DNA from: JACDHQ01 sp036401195 | GTDB lineage: Bacteria > Gemmatimonadota > Gemmatimonadetes > Gemmatimonadales > Gemmatimonadaceae | Direction of reading: 5' to 3' | Length of the DNA: 27,616 bases | Assembly (NCBI GenBank): GCA_036401195.1 | Contig: DASWVQ010000123.1 | Span: 1-27,616, forward strand | Shown here: positions 8,601 through 16,167 of the stretch, piece by piece | Layout of the letters: the number at the start of each line of letters is the position of its first letter | How positions within the stretch are numbered: position 1 is the stretch's first letter | Notes under the pieces: generated by a model | Told to the model about the DNA's origin: nothing | The model's input: the letters and a program-made list of their open reading frames with translations, nothing else | Databases searched by the model: none | Translations under genes and position numbers: made by a program

Positions 8601-9295
8601 CGAAGTACACCTACGACGACATGGTCGAGGCGCAGTACCGGCTCCTCACCGAGGGGCTCGGGGTGAACCACCTGCGGCTCATCCTCGGCACGTCCATGGG
8701 CTGCATGCACGCCTGGATCTGGGGGGAGGAACACCCAGGGTTCGTGGACGGGCTCGTCCCCCTCGCCTGCGCCCCCGCCGCGATCGCGGGGCGGAACCGC
8801 ATGATCCGGCGCATGATCATCGACGACATCGAGCAGGATCCGGAGTGGACGGGGGGCGACTACGAGCGCCAGCCGGTGCGCGGGCTGCGCGCGGCGATGG
8901 GGCAGCTCTTCATCATGACCTCTGCCCCCCTCGTGCAGCAGCGGCAGTTCCCCACGCGCGCCGCCGCCGACTCCGGGATCCTGGCGTACCTCGACCGGCA
9001 GGCGCGCACGCACGACGCGAACGACGTGATCTACGCCTTCGACGCCTCGCGCGACTACGACCCGTCCGCGCGCCTCGAGGCGATCACGGCGCGGGTGCTC
9101 GCCATCAACTCCGCCGACGACTTCGTGAACCCGCCCGAGCTGGGGCTCATGGAGCGCCTGATCCCGCGGGTGCGGCACGCGCAGTACATCCTCATCCCCA
9201 CCAGCGCGGCGACGCGTGGCCACGGCACGCACTCGCAGCCCGCGATCTGGGGAGCCGAGCTGGCGCGATTCCTCCGCGCGCTGCCGGAACGCTGA
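5672..9295 (+). CDS. Fusion of M1-family aminopeptidase and MetX-like alpha/beta hydrolase, 1207 aa
   Basis: Residues ~30-870 form an M1 zinc aminopeptidase: exopeptidase motif GGMEH (296-300, normally GxMEN), HEVAHQW with His331, Glu332 and His335, third ligand Glu354 (WLKEGFATY), a probable catalytic Tyr416, and a long helical C-terminal part. Residues ~880-1207 are an alpha/beta hydrolase of the homoserine-acetyltransferase (MetX)-like group: oxyanion region LMLHGTTGSG, nucleophile Ser1008 in GTSMGC, acid Asp1150 (SADDFVNPP) and His1184 in GHGTH. The frame is unbroken. The two parts are normally separate proteins. ATG 5672 follows an in-frame TAG, so the start cannot be extended; the N-terminus (MAILPLLLAAILGVADTT) is hydrophobic but lacks the usual basic residue of a signal peptide. 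Substrates are unknown. Confidence 0.9.
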   Translation: MAILPLLLAAILGVADTTAPARPDSADPRMGPGVSHALATARAANIRKVRYDVRLNVVERDTARGHVTLRFTLGRRDDVIVDFRGPRLEALVVNGRAYGTREGGALPAGWYNGAHLRIPASALRAGANEVQARFASRIAPAGASIIRYHDEADRSEYLYTLLVPSDANALFPCFDQPDMKARLTLALTVRHGWSAIANGVTERAEPAGDSATTVYFRESEPLPTYLFAFAAGPWRTLEGTTRPTPLLVRATRVQEVERDSLQDQVASALDSFERFFGVTYPFQQFQHLLAPAFPFGGMEHPGVTMFNEESFIYREPPTLTQRLGRRATIYHEVAHQWFGDYVTMRWFDDLWLKEGFATYMAAKMQEIEGQPNPWMSFYLRNKPLAYDVDRTAGTTPVWQSLANLDQAKSNYGPIVYNKAPGILKQLNYLVGDSAFRAGVHDFLVTHAYGNATWRDLLAAIGRAAHRDLVPWGEQYILRPGMPVLEQQLQLRDGRIARLTLAQRPASALSGAGNWPIRTEVVLWRAGSTPVSIPVELTGARVEVPGAVGLPAPDFVFANANDHAYALVMLDDRSAGWLEQHVGEVPDTFLRAMLWGAMWDLVRDARLAPDRYLAMLLRELPRERDEQVAAGLLGRAGRVITSYLSRAQRDAGQPAAESLLLAQASDSTRPYGIRKGALDLYVDVARTPGARARLLAWLDSTSAAGLPLRQPTRWAIVTTLAAGAHQEAAALIAREAARDSVSGKRRAFIAGAAFPDAAVKRDYFTRYFADSTLNEEWATASLGAFNDPAQAALTLPWLTPALDSLLWIQRNRRIFYLGSWIASFMRGQQSPEALQAVDGFLAAHPALPADLRQKVLQSRDELERTVRIRERYAAVIPSEAGDFTLPNFHFRSGETLPALRIHYVTLGRPRRDAKGVVRNAVLMLHGTTGSGTGLVAPMSPLFAPGAPLDTATHYVIFPDGIGHGASSKPSDGMRVRFPKYTYDDMVEAQYRLLTEGLGVNHLRLILGTSMGCMHAWIWGEEHPGFVDGLVPLACAPAAIAGRNRMIRRMIIDDIEQDPEWTGGDYERQPVRGLRAAMGQLFIMTSAPLVQQRQFPTRAAADSGILAYLDRQARTHDANDVIYAFDASRDYDPSARLEAITARVLAINSADDFVNPPELGLMERLIPRVRHAQYILIPTSAATRGHGTHSQPAIWGAELARFLRALPER

Positions 9296-9319
9296 GCCGA
9301 CGACGCGCCGGGTGGTGGT

Positions 9320-9913
9320 TCACCGGAAGGTGATCGCCACCCCCACCGTGCCGAACACCGCCGACTCCGGGCCGATCCGTTCGCCGTACGACCGGCGCTC
9401 CGCGCGCCCCCAGGCCAGGGCGCCCGACGGCAGCAGGACGAATCCGCGGAGCGGCAACTCAACGCCGACCGCCTGCACCACGCCGAAGAAGTGGCCGGTG
9501 CTTGCCCGGTTCGGTGAATGGCCAGTCTGCAGAAAGACGCCGGGATTCCAGAGCAGCCGCCGCTCGCTACCCAGGGGAACGTCGGCGCGGGCGAAGAGCT
9601 GGTGCTGGTACCAGCCGCCGGTCGGGAGGCCCAGCCGCCCCCCGATTCCCCACGGGACGCGCCCCCTGCCGACCTGCGCATAGCCCTCGGCGAAGGGGAA
9701 GAGCCCGTTGATCCCCACCCCCAGCGCGAATGGGACGCCGCCTCCCGGCACCCGTGCCCACGCGACCGTTGCGTCTTCCGCGAGGATCGCACGACTGCAG
9801 GCGGTGGTACAGTCCTCGAGATCGTAGAACCACGACGCGACCTCCCCGGGGGACTGCGCATACGACAGCTGCGCGTGCGCCGACCATCCGGGCTCGAGCC
9901 GTGCCGGGCGCAC
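9320..9913 (-). CDS. Outer-membrane beta-barrel-like protein, probably a lipoprotein with a problematic 5' end
   Basis: From the first standard start (GTG 9913) the product has 197 aa, rich in Gly and aromatics, with alternating hydrophobic strands (FALGVGINGLFPFAEGYAQV, GGRLGLPTGGWYQHQLFARA) and a final strand ending in Phe-Arg. This resembles a small outer-membrane barrel. The same frame stays open upstream of 9913 and encodes a lipoprotein signal, LRCVAACALPAALAGC, starting near 9976, but no ATG, GTG or TTG opens it. An ATG at 9986, just after the kinase stop, is off by one frame across a GCGCGCGC run. The true gene probably starts there, with a frameshift or sequencing error, or at CTG 9976. 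It follows the kinase gene directly. Confidence 0.65.
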   Translation of the reverse strand: MRPARLEPGWSAHAQLSYAQSPGEVASWFYDLEDCTTACSRAILAEDATVAWARVPGGGVPFALGVGINGLFPFAEGYAQVGRGRVPWGIGGRLGLPTGGWYQHQLFARADVPLGSERRLLWNPGVFLQTGHSPNRASTGHFFGVVQAVGVELPLRGFVLLPSGALAWGRAERRSYGERIGPESAVFGTVGVAITFR

Positions 9914-9992
9914 GGTGGCGAAGGCGGCGCATCCCGCCAGGGCCGCCGGCAGCGCGCACGCCGCGACGCAGCGCAGCGCGCGCCATCGCGGG

Positions 9993-12263
9993 CTACCGGC
10001 CAGGGGATCCCGCCCGCTGCTCCATCGCGGCCGCCTCCGCGCTGCGCCCCGTCGCGCGAAGGAGCGCGGCGTAGTCGCGCAGCGTCTGCGCCAGGTCGGG
10101 GCTGCCCGGTGGGAGCCGGGCCTCGCGGATGGCGAGCGCGCGCCGGTAGAGTGGCTCCGCCTGCGTCATGCGGCCGGCGTCGCGCAGGAGCCCCGCCAGC
10201 CCGTTCAGCGTGGAGGCGATCGTGGGGTGCGAGGGATCGAGGGCCCGCTCCTTCGCCGCCAGGGCGCGGCGGAAGAGGGGCTCCGCCTCGTTCGGGCGCT
10301 TCAGCTTCCAGTAGGCTTCCGCCATGTTGTTGTCGATCTGCGCCAGGTACACGTGCCCGGGGGGCAGCGTCTTCCCGGAGATCTCCCGCGCCCGGGCGTA
10401 GTCGCCGAGGGCCTCCTCGAGGTGGCCGAGCTCGAAGGCCAGCGCCCCCAGGTTGTTCAGGGTGGCGCCGATCCGGAAGTCGTCGGGGGGGAGCACGCGC
10501 TGCTGGATGGCGAGCGCGCGTCGCATGGCGGTGTCGGCCTGCGCGTAGCGGTGCTGCGACCAGTACACCGCCGCCAGCCCCGACAGGGCGCGGGCGAGCC
10601 GCTCGTCCTCGCGCACCCCCGCCCTGGCGAGCAGCCGCACCGCCTCGGTGTACAGCGACTCGGCCTCCGCCGGTCGTCCCTGCGCGTAGCGCACCGCCCC
10701 CATCCCGGCGATGGTGTACGCCACATCCGGGTGATCGGGGCCGAGCGCGGCGCGGCGGATCCCCAGCGCGCGGTCGTAGTCGCGGAGCGCCTCGTCGTAT
10801 TCCCCGCGATTCCGGCTCACCGCCCCCAGCTCGCCGAGCGTCTGCGCGACGAGGGTGTCGGCCGGGCCGTACAGCCCTTCGCGCACGCGGAGTGCGTCCC
10901 GCAAGAGGGCCTTGCCTGGCTGGTAGAGGCCGAGGGCGGTGTACACCGTGCCCATGGTGTGCATGATGCGGCCCTGGAGCGCCGGCTGGTTCACGAGGTC
11001 GCGCCCCACGCGCTCCGCACCGCGGTCCAGCAGGTCGCGCGCGGTGACGGCGTTCCCGCGCGCCTCGCTGGGGAGCGAGACCGAAAAGAGATCCACCAGG
11101 AAGCGCGTCACCTCCTGCGCGGCGCGCGCCTCGGCGGCGGCGGTGCGCTCGGCGCGCGTGGCGCGCACCATCCCGAGCGTGGCGAGGATGGAGCTCGCCG
11201 TGAGCGCCACCGTCACCACCGCCGCGGCGATCGTGCCGGCGCGATGGCGGCGCACGAAGCGGCTCAGCCGGTAGCCGGTCGTCGGCGGGCGCGCCACGAT
11301 CGGCTCGCTCGCGAGGTAGCGCCGCACGTCGGCCGCCAGCCCGTTCGCGGTCTCGTAGCGCATCCCCCGCTCGGGGGCCATCGCCTTGAGCACGATCCAC
11401 TGCAGGTCGCCCGTGAGGGCCCGGCGCAGCTGCTGCGGGTCGGTGCGGCGGGCGTGCGCGACGGTGGCCTGGCCGGTGCCGAGGCCCGCGAGCCGCGTCG
11501 CCAGCGCGGGCGGGTTCAGCTCGCCCGCGGTGAGGCGGGCGAAGAACACGTGCAGCCCCACCTGCGTCGGGTCCACCGGAAGCTCGCCCACGAGCAGCTC
11601 GTACAGCACCACGCCCAGGGAATAGATGTCGGCGCGGGTGTCCACGTCGTGCCCCGAGAACTCCGCCTGCTCGGGGCTCATGTACGCCGCCGTACCCAGC
11701 GCCTGCCCGAAGCCGGTGACGAGGGTGCGCTCGGTGAGCTGCGGCCCGAGTGCCTTGGCGATGCCGAAGTCGATGATCTTCGCCTGGAGCTGGCCCTGCT
11801 CCTCGAGCACGAGGATGTTCGACGGCTTCAGGTCGCGGTGGATGACCCCCTTCTGGTGGGCGTGCTGCACGGCGGCGCACACGTCGGCGAAGAGCACGAG
11901 CCGGTCGTGGACCGTCACCCGGTTCATGTCGCAGAAGCGCGTGATCGGGAGCCCGCGCACCAGCTCCATGGCGAAGTACGGGGCGCCCGCGTCGGTCGCG
12001 CCGGCATGCAGCACCCGCGCGATCCCCGGGTGATTCATCACGGCCAGGGCCTGGCGCTCCGCGTCGAAGCGGGCGAGCACCTCGTGCGACCCCAGCCCGT
12101 CCTTCACCACCTTCAGCGCGACGCGGCGCCGGACGGGGCCGATCTCTTCCGCTTCGTACACCACCCCCATCCCGCCCTCGCCGATCTGCTGGAGGACGCG
12201 ATAGGGGCCGATGCGCTCGGGCGGGGCGAAGCTGCGGCTCTGTCGCTCGCCGGTGTGCACCAT
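9993..12263 (-). CDS. Membrane Ser/Thr protein kinase with C-terminal TPRs, 756 aa
   Basis: A Hanks-type kinase domain fills residues ~20-325: glycine loop GEGGMG (28-33), Lys51 in ALKVV, Glu69, catalytic HRDLKPSN (142-149, Asp144), DFG (165-167) and the activation-segment phrase GTAAYMSPEQA. All catalytic residues are present. A basic stretch and one transmembrane helix (~343-365) follow. From about 420 to the end there are repeated TPR units (for example LNNLGALAFELGHLEEALGDYARA), probably periplasmic and used for protein binding. ATG 12263 is the first in-frame start before the glycine loop. The kinase lies between two lipoprotein genes on the same strand, so envelope sensing is a reasonable inference; substrates are unknown. 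Confidence 0.93.
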   Translation of the reverse strand: MVHTGERQSRSFAPPERIGPYRVLQQIGEGGMGVVYEAEEIGPVRRRVALKVVKDGLGSHEVLARFDAERQALAVMNHPGIARVLHAGATDAGAPYFAMELVRGLPITRFCDMNRVTVHDRLVLFADVCAAVQHAHQKGVIHRDLKPSNILVLEEQGQLQAKIIDFGIAKALGPQLTERTLVTGFGQALGTAAYMSPEQAEFSGHDVDTRADIYSLGVVLYELLVGELPVDPTQVGLHVFFARLTAGELNPPALATRLAGLGTGQATVAHARRTDPQQLRRALTGDLQWIVLKAMAPERGMRYETANGLAADVRRYLASEPIVARPPTTGYRLSRFVRRHRAGTIAAAVVTVALTASSILATLGMVRATRAERTAAAEARAAQEVTRFLVDLFSVSLPSEARGNAVTARDLLDRGAERVGRDLVNQPALQGRIMHTMGTVYTALGLYQPGKALLRDALRVREGLYGPADTLVAQTLGELGAVSRNRGEYDEALRDYDRALGIRRAALGPDHPDVAYTIAGMGAVRYAQGRPAEAESLYTEAVRLLARAGVREDERLARALSGLAAVYWSQHRYAQADTAMRRALAIQQRVLPPDDFRIGATLNNLGALAFELGHLEEALGDYARAREISGKTLPPGHVYLAQIDNNMAEAYWKLKRPNEAEPLFRRALAAKERALDPSHPTIASTLNGLAGLLRDAGRMTQAEPLYRRALAIREARLPPGSPDLAQTLRDYAALLRATGRSAEAAAMEQRAGSPGR

Positions 12264-12288
12264 TCGACTACCCCAGGGAGGGGATCGC

Positions 12289-12318
12289 GGGACCTTGCGC
12301 GACGGCGCACGTGGTCCC
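12289..12318 (-). terminator. Imperfect hairpin between the lipoprotein and kinase genes
   Basis: GGGACC (12289-12294) and GGTCCC (12313-12318) enclose an inner 4-bp GCGC stem with a tetraloop. It sits just after the stop of the 12327-12776 gene on the minus strand. There is no U-tract, so it may be an attenuator, a processing site or chance. Confidence 0.3.
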
Positions 12319-12326
12319 GGCGACGC

Positions 12327-12776
12327 TCAGTTCACGATGATCAGCTCGGGGTCGATCACCAGCTTGTGACTCGGCCCCGCCCCGTTCCGGCAGGTCACCT
12401 CGATGTTGTACCCGTAGGGCACGCCGTTCGGCGCGCCCGACTTCATCTTCGAGGCCTTCGCCTTCTTGCCCCCCTTCTTCGCGCCGTACGGGGGGGCGTC
12501 GTCGTAGGGCCAGTTCCCCGGGCTCTTCGCCGTGACGGTCATCGTGTCGGCGGTGGAGGCGGCGGTGAGGTCCCACTCCAGGTCGGTGTTCCGTTCCACC
12601 CCCGCCGTCCATGGGTCCACCTTCACCCACACCGAATCCGAGGTGGCGCTGCAGGTGACCGTCACCTTCACCTCCTTCACCGCCTTCACCAGCGACTGGG
12701 TCTGGGCGGGCTTGCAGGCGCTGAGGACGCAGAGCGTGATCACCACCGTGGAGTACAGCGGGAGCCGCACGCGCAT
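12327..12776 (-). CDS. Small lipoprotein, 149 aa
   Basis: ATG 12776 is preceded by ACGGAGG four bases upstream, a strong ribosome site that decides the start over the longer frame. The N-terminus MRVRLPLYSTVVITLCVLSAC is a signal peptide with lipobox LSAC (Cys21). The mature part contains beta-type segments (VKVTVTCSATSDSVWVKV, DTMTVTAKS), a Lys/Gly-rich loop (KKGGKKAKASKMK) and two further cysteines that could form a disulphide. I do not recognise a family. It is divergent from the susC gene and may be cotranscribed with the downstream kinase. Confidence 0.75.
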   Translation of the reverse strand: MRVRLPLYSTVVITLCVLSACKPAQTQSLVKAVKEVKVTVTCSATSDSVWVKVDPWTAGVERNTDLEWDLTAASTADTMTVTAKSPGNWPYDDAPPYGAKKGGKKAKASKMKSGAPNGVPYGYNIEVTCRNGAGPSHKLVIDPELIIVN

Positions 12777-12963
12777 GGAGCCTCCGTGGGGGGGAGACGG
12801 GTGACGTGGACGTCGGGAAGCCCTAACGTGCGCCCCGCCCGGGGCAGAGCGCAAGCGGCTCCTTCGGCGCGTGCGGGCGCCGGCTCCCGCGGGGGGCCCC
12901 GCGAGCGCCGCGCGGAGGCATCCGGGGATGTGCGGAGCGACGCTTGCCCTCCTCGGGGACGGG

Positions 12964-13020
12964 TGCCCATAGTACGGGGATCCCGGCTGCGGTCCGGCCG
13001 GGTGACACCCGCTATGGGCA
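12964..13020 (+). promoter_or_regulatory. Long-spaced dyad in the lipoprotein/susC intergenic region
   Basis: TGCCCATAG (12964-12972) and its exact complement CTATGGGCA (13012-13020) flank 39 bp that contain a nested CCCGGC/GCCGGG hairpin and a second outer match (CGGGTG/CACCCG). A weak sigma70-like pair (TTGCCC, 18 bp, CATAGT) overlaps the left arm. It lies 71 bp before the susC ATG and could be an operator or a structured leader. The gap 12777-13090 contains no gene. Confidence 0.45.
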
Positions 13021-13090
13021 ACGCCGATGCGGGCCCCGCCGTGCGTCCCGGGGACGCGCGGTCCTGCCCCCCCTCATGGAGGTCTGGTCC

Positions 13091-16000
13091 ATGGATGTAC
13101 ACTCCCGGCGCCGCTGGCTCGGCGCCCTTGCCCTCCTCACGGCCACGGTGGGCGCCGCCGCCCCCGCCGTCGCCCAGCAGGGCTACACGATCACCGGGCG
13201 GGTGATCGAGGCGAGCAGCCAGCGCCCCCTCGACCGCGTCTCCGTCCTCGTGGGCGGCACGCAGCTCGGGACCCTCACCACCGAGGATGGTCAGTTCACC
13301 CTCCGCGCCCAGCTCCAGCCGGGCACCGTCTCCCTCATCTTCTCCCACATCGGCCACGGGCGCATGACGCGCCAGGTCGCCCTCGGCGCCAACCGCGCCG
13401 TGGCCCTCGGCACGATCGAGATGCAGCCCACCGCCGTGCAGCTCACCGAGGTCGTGGTGACCGGCACCGGCGCCCCCACCGAGCGCCAGCAGCTCGGCAA
13501 CACCATCACCTCCGTGCGGGGTGAGGAAGTGAACGACGCCCCCGCGGCGCAGTCGGTGGACAAGGCGCTGCAGGGCAAGGTCCTCGGCGCGGTCATCAGC
13601 CAGAACAACGGCCAGCCCGGCGGCGGCGTGAGCATCCGCCTGCGCGGCACCGGCTCGATCCTCGGTGGCGCGGAGCCGCTGATCGTGATCGACGGCGTGA
13701 TCGCCGAGAACAACTCCGAGGCGCTCGTGAGCCTCGGCGCCAACGCCAGCCGCGGCGGCGCCGCGCTGAGCAACTCCCTCGCCGACATCGCCCCGGGCGA
13801 CATCGAGCGCGTCGAGGTGGTGAAGGGCGCCGCCGCCGCGGCCCTCTACGGCTCGCGCGCCAACAACGGCGTGATCCAGATCTTCACCAAGCGCGGCACG
13901 CAGGGGAAGCCGCAGGTCACCTACCGCGTGGAAGGGACCATGGGGAAGGTGCCGAGGTACTTCGAGATGAACGAGTCCCCCACCGCCGGCCGCGGCGACG
14001 TGCTGTTCGGCGGTGCGAAGGCGATCGGCGACCCGATCACCCGGTACCTGTACCAGGACCAGATCTTCCAGACCTCGACGGGCGCCACCAACCAGCTCTC
14101 GGTCACCGGGGGCAACGGGGGCACCAGCTACTACCTGTCCGGGCTCTGGCAGAACGAGCGCGGCATCGTGCGCAGCACGGGGCTGAACAACGTGAACGCC
14201 CGCGCCTCGCTCACGCAGCAGCTCTCGGACAAGCTTTCCCTCACAGTGAAGGGGAACTACATCCAGCGCCGCACCAACTTCGTGCCGGAAGGGGAGCAGA
14301 CGCAGGGCGTCATCACCACCCTCATCTTCACCCCCACCTCGTTCAACCCGGCCTACAACGCGAACCTCGGCCGCTATCCGTACAGCCCGATCATCGGCAC
14401 CAACGCGCTCGACGTGATCGCGAACTGGAAGGCGCAGGACAACATCAACCGCTTCATCGGCAGCTTCAGCACGCAGTGGACGCCGCTGAGCAGCGTCACG
14501 GTCAACTACCTCTTCGGCCTCGACCGGGGCGACGAGGCCTTCACCTACTACATCCCGCCGCAGGCGACGGGGGCCTCCTTCACCGGGTCGGTGCAGAACC
14601 CCACCCGCGCGATCCAGCGCTACAACAACGACCTGACGGCGACGCACAAGGGGAACGTCCTCCCCTCCATCGAGGCGACGAGCACCATCGGCTTCCGCCA
14701 GACCTCCGACCACTACGACGAGGTGCGCGCGGCGGCCCTCGGGCTCTCCCCCGGCCAGACCACCGTGGGGTCCGGCGGCGCGACGCCGTCGTCGAGCCAG
14801 GGGATCACCGAGATCCGGACCCTCGGCGGCTTCTTCGAGGAGCGCCTGGGCTTCGGCAAGCGGCTCTACCTCACCGGCGCCGCGAACTACGAGGCGAACA
14901 GCGCCTTCGGTCCCGATGAGCGCTGGCAGCTCTACCCGCGCCTCGGCGCCTCGTGGAACGTGAACGAGGAGCCCTTCTGGAACGGCACGGTCCTCGACAA
15001 CGCGCTGAGCCGGCTCCGCCTGCGCGCCGCGTGGGGGCAGACCGGCGGGCAGCCGCCGAGCGCCTACAGCATCTTCAACAACTACGCGGTCGGCTCGCGC
15101 GCCGGGAAGCCGGCGCTCACCCCGGGCTCGATCGCCGGCAACTCGAACCTCAAGCCGGAGCGGCAGACCGAGATCGAGGCGGGCTTCGACGTCGCCTTCC
15201 TCAACGACCGCGCGTCGCTCGAGTTCACCACCTACCAGAAGCGCTCGAAGGACCTGGTGCTCTACGTCAACCTCCCCCTCAGCTCGGGCTTCAGCTCGCA
15301 GCTGCAGAACGTGGGCGAGCTGACGAACAAGGGGATCGAGCTCGGGCTGAACGCCCTCGTCGCCGATGTGCGGGGGATCCAGTGGAACACCCGCGTCGGG
15401 TACTCGGCGAACCGCTCCCGCGTGGAGAAGCTCGTCACGGCGAGCGACACCCTCATTTACGGCTACCTGAACGCGGTGGTGGTGGGGCAGCCGGTGGGGG
15501 AGTTCTACGGCGCCTACTTCCCGCGTGACGCGCAGGGGAACAAGGTCACCGCCGGCTGGCTGGGCTCCAATTGCCAGCCGATCGCGGGCACCGAGGGGGT
15601 CATCGTCTCCCGCGCCCGGTCGAGCGACGGGAAGTGCACGATCCTCAAGAAGTTCCTCGGCAGCCCCGAGCCCAGGTTCACCCTCAACTGGGGGAACGAC
15701 CTGAGCATCGGCCCGCGCACCACCGTGAGCTTCCTGCTCGACGGGCGGTTCGGCAACAAGGTGGTGAACTTCACGCGCCGCATCTCCGAGTACTTCGGTG
15801 CCGGGGCGCGGAACGCGAACGAGCAGTGCCCCGTGGTGGCCGGCACGGTCCGCTGCCAGTACACCCTCAACTCCGAGCGGCACCTGCTGTACGAGGAGTT
15901 CGTGGAGGACGGCAGCTTCGTGAAGCTCCGCGAGCTGTCGGTGAAGCACACCCTCGACTATCCCTGGGTGCACGCCCTCGGGCCGCAGAGCGTCACGGTG

Positions 16001-16156
16001 AGCGTCGCCGGGCGCAACCTGCACACCTGGACCAAGTACTCCGGGATCGACCCCGAGGTGAACCTCTTCTCGGCCAACACCGTCGCCCGCGGCGTGGAAT
16101 TCGGCACCTCGCCGATCCCGCGCACCGTCGCCCTCGGCGTCACCGTCAACTTCTGA
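13091..16156 (+). CDS. SusC/RagA-type TonB-dependent outer-membrane transporter, 1021 aa
   Basis: ATG 13091 follows GGAGG with 8-nt spacing and opens a signal peptide (RRRWLGALALLTATV, cleavage near AVA-QQ at 28). A carboxypeptidase-regulatory-like beta domain (~31-105) follows, then the TEVVVTG segment (119-125), a plug domain with the SusC phrase ALQGKV and SIRLRGTGSILGGAEPLIVIDG, and a long barrel ending in GVTVNF, the usual C-terminal outer-membrane signal. SusC proteins import oligomeric ligands with TonB energy and a SusD lipoprotein lid. The susD gene starts 12 nt after the stop. The ligand is unknown, since no glycosidase or peptidase gene is adjacent. Confidence 0.95.
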   Translation: MDVHSRRRWLGALALLTATVGAAAPAVAQQGYTITGRVIEASSQRPLDRVSVLVGGTQLGTLTTEDGQFTLRAQLQPGTVSLIFSHIGHGRMTRQVALGANRAVALGTIEMQPTAVQLTEVVVTGTGAPTERQQLGNTITSVRGEEVNDAPAAQSVDKALQGKVLGAVISQNNGQPGGGVSIRLRGTGSILGGAEPLIVIDGVIAENNSEALVSLGANASRGGAALSNSLADIAPGDIERVEVVKGAAAAALYGSRANNGVIQIFTKRGTQGKPQVTYRVEGTMGKVPRYFEMNESPTAGRGDVLFGGAKAIGDPITRYLYQDQIFQTSTGATNQLSVTGGNGGTSYYLSGLWQNERGIVRSTGLNNVNARASLTQQLSDKLSLTVKGNYIQRRTNFVPEGEQTQGVITTLIFTPTSFNPAYNANLGRYPYSPIIGTNALDVIANWKAQDNINRFIGSFSTQWTPLSSVTVNYLFGLDRGDEAFTYYIPPQATGASFTGSVQNPTRAIQRYNNDLTATHKGNVLPSIEATSTIGFRQTSDHYDEVRAAALGLSPGQTTVGSGGATPSSSQGITEIRTLGGFFEERLGFGKRLYLTGAANYEANSAFGPDERWQLYPRLGASWNVNEEPFWNGTVLDNALSRLRLRAAWGQTGGQPPSAYSIFNNYAVGSRAGKPALTPGSIAGNSNLKPERQTEIEAGFDVAFLNDRASLEFTTYQKRSKDLVLYVNLPLSSGFSSQLQNVGELTNKGIELGLNALVADVRGIQWNTRVGYSANRSRVEKLVTASDTLIYGYLNAVVVGQPVGEFYGAYFPRDAQGNKVTAGWLGSNCQPIAGTEGVIVSRARSSDGKCTILKKFLGSPEPRFTLNWGNDLSIGPRTTVSFLLDGRFGNKVVNFTRRISEYFGAGARNANEQCPVVAGTVRCQYTLNSERHLLYEEFVEDGSFVKLRELSVKHTLDYPWVHALGPQSVTVSVAGRNLHTWTKYSGIDPEVNLFSANTVARGVEFGTSPIPRTVALGVTVNF

Positions 16157-16167
16157 GGACCCGGACG

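Noticed and set aside
5432..9232. 1266-codon minus-strand frame opposite the M1 fusion gene
   Set aside because: Low-complexity composition and no motifs; a shadow of the plus-strand gene with its intact zinc and triad motifs.
12777..13090. Cobalamin or TPP riboswitch before susC
   Set aside because: No B12-box or TPP core sequence is recognisable; only a generic dyad is present.
9915..13205. 1096-codon plus-strand frame across the kinase region
   Set aside because: It spans two well-supported genes on the opposite strand and has only repetitive basic sequence.
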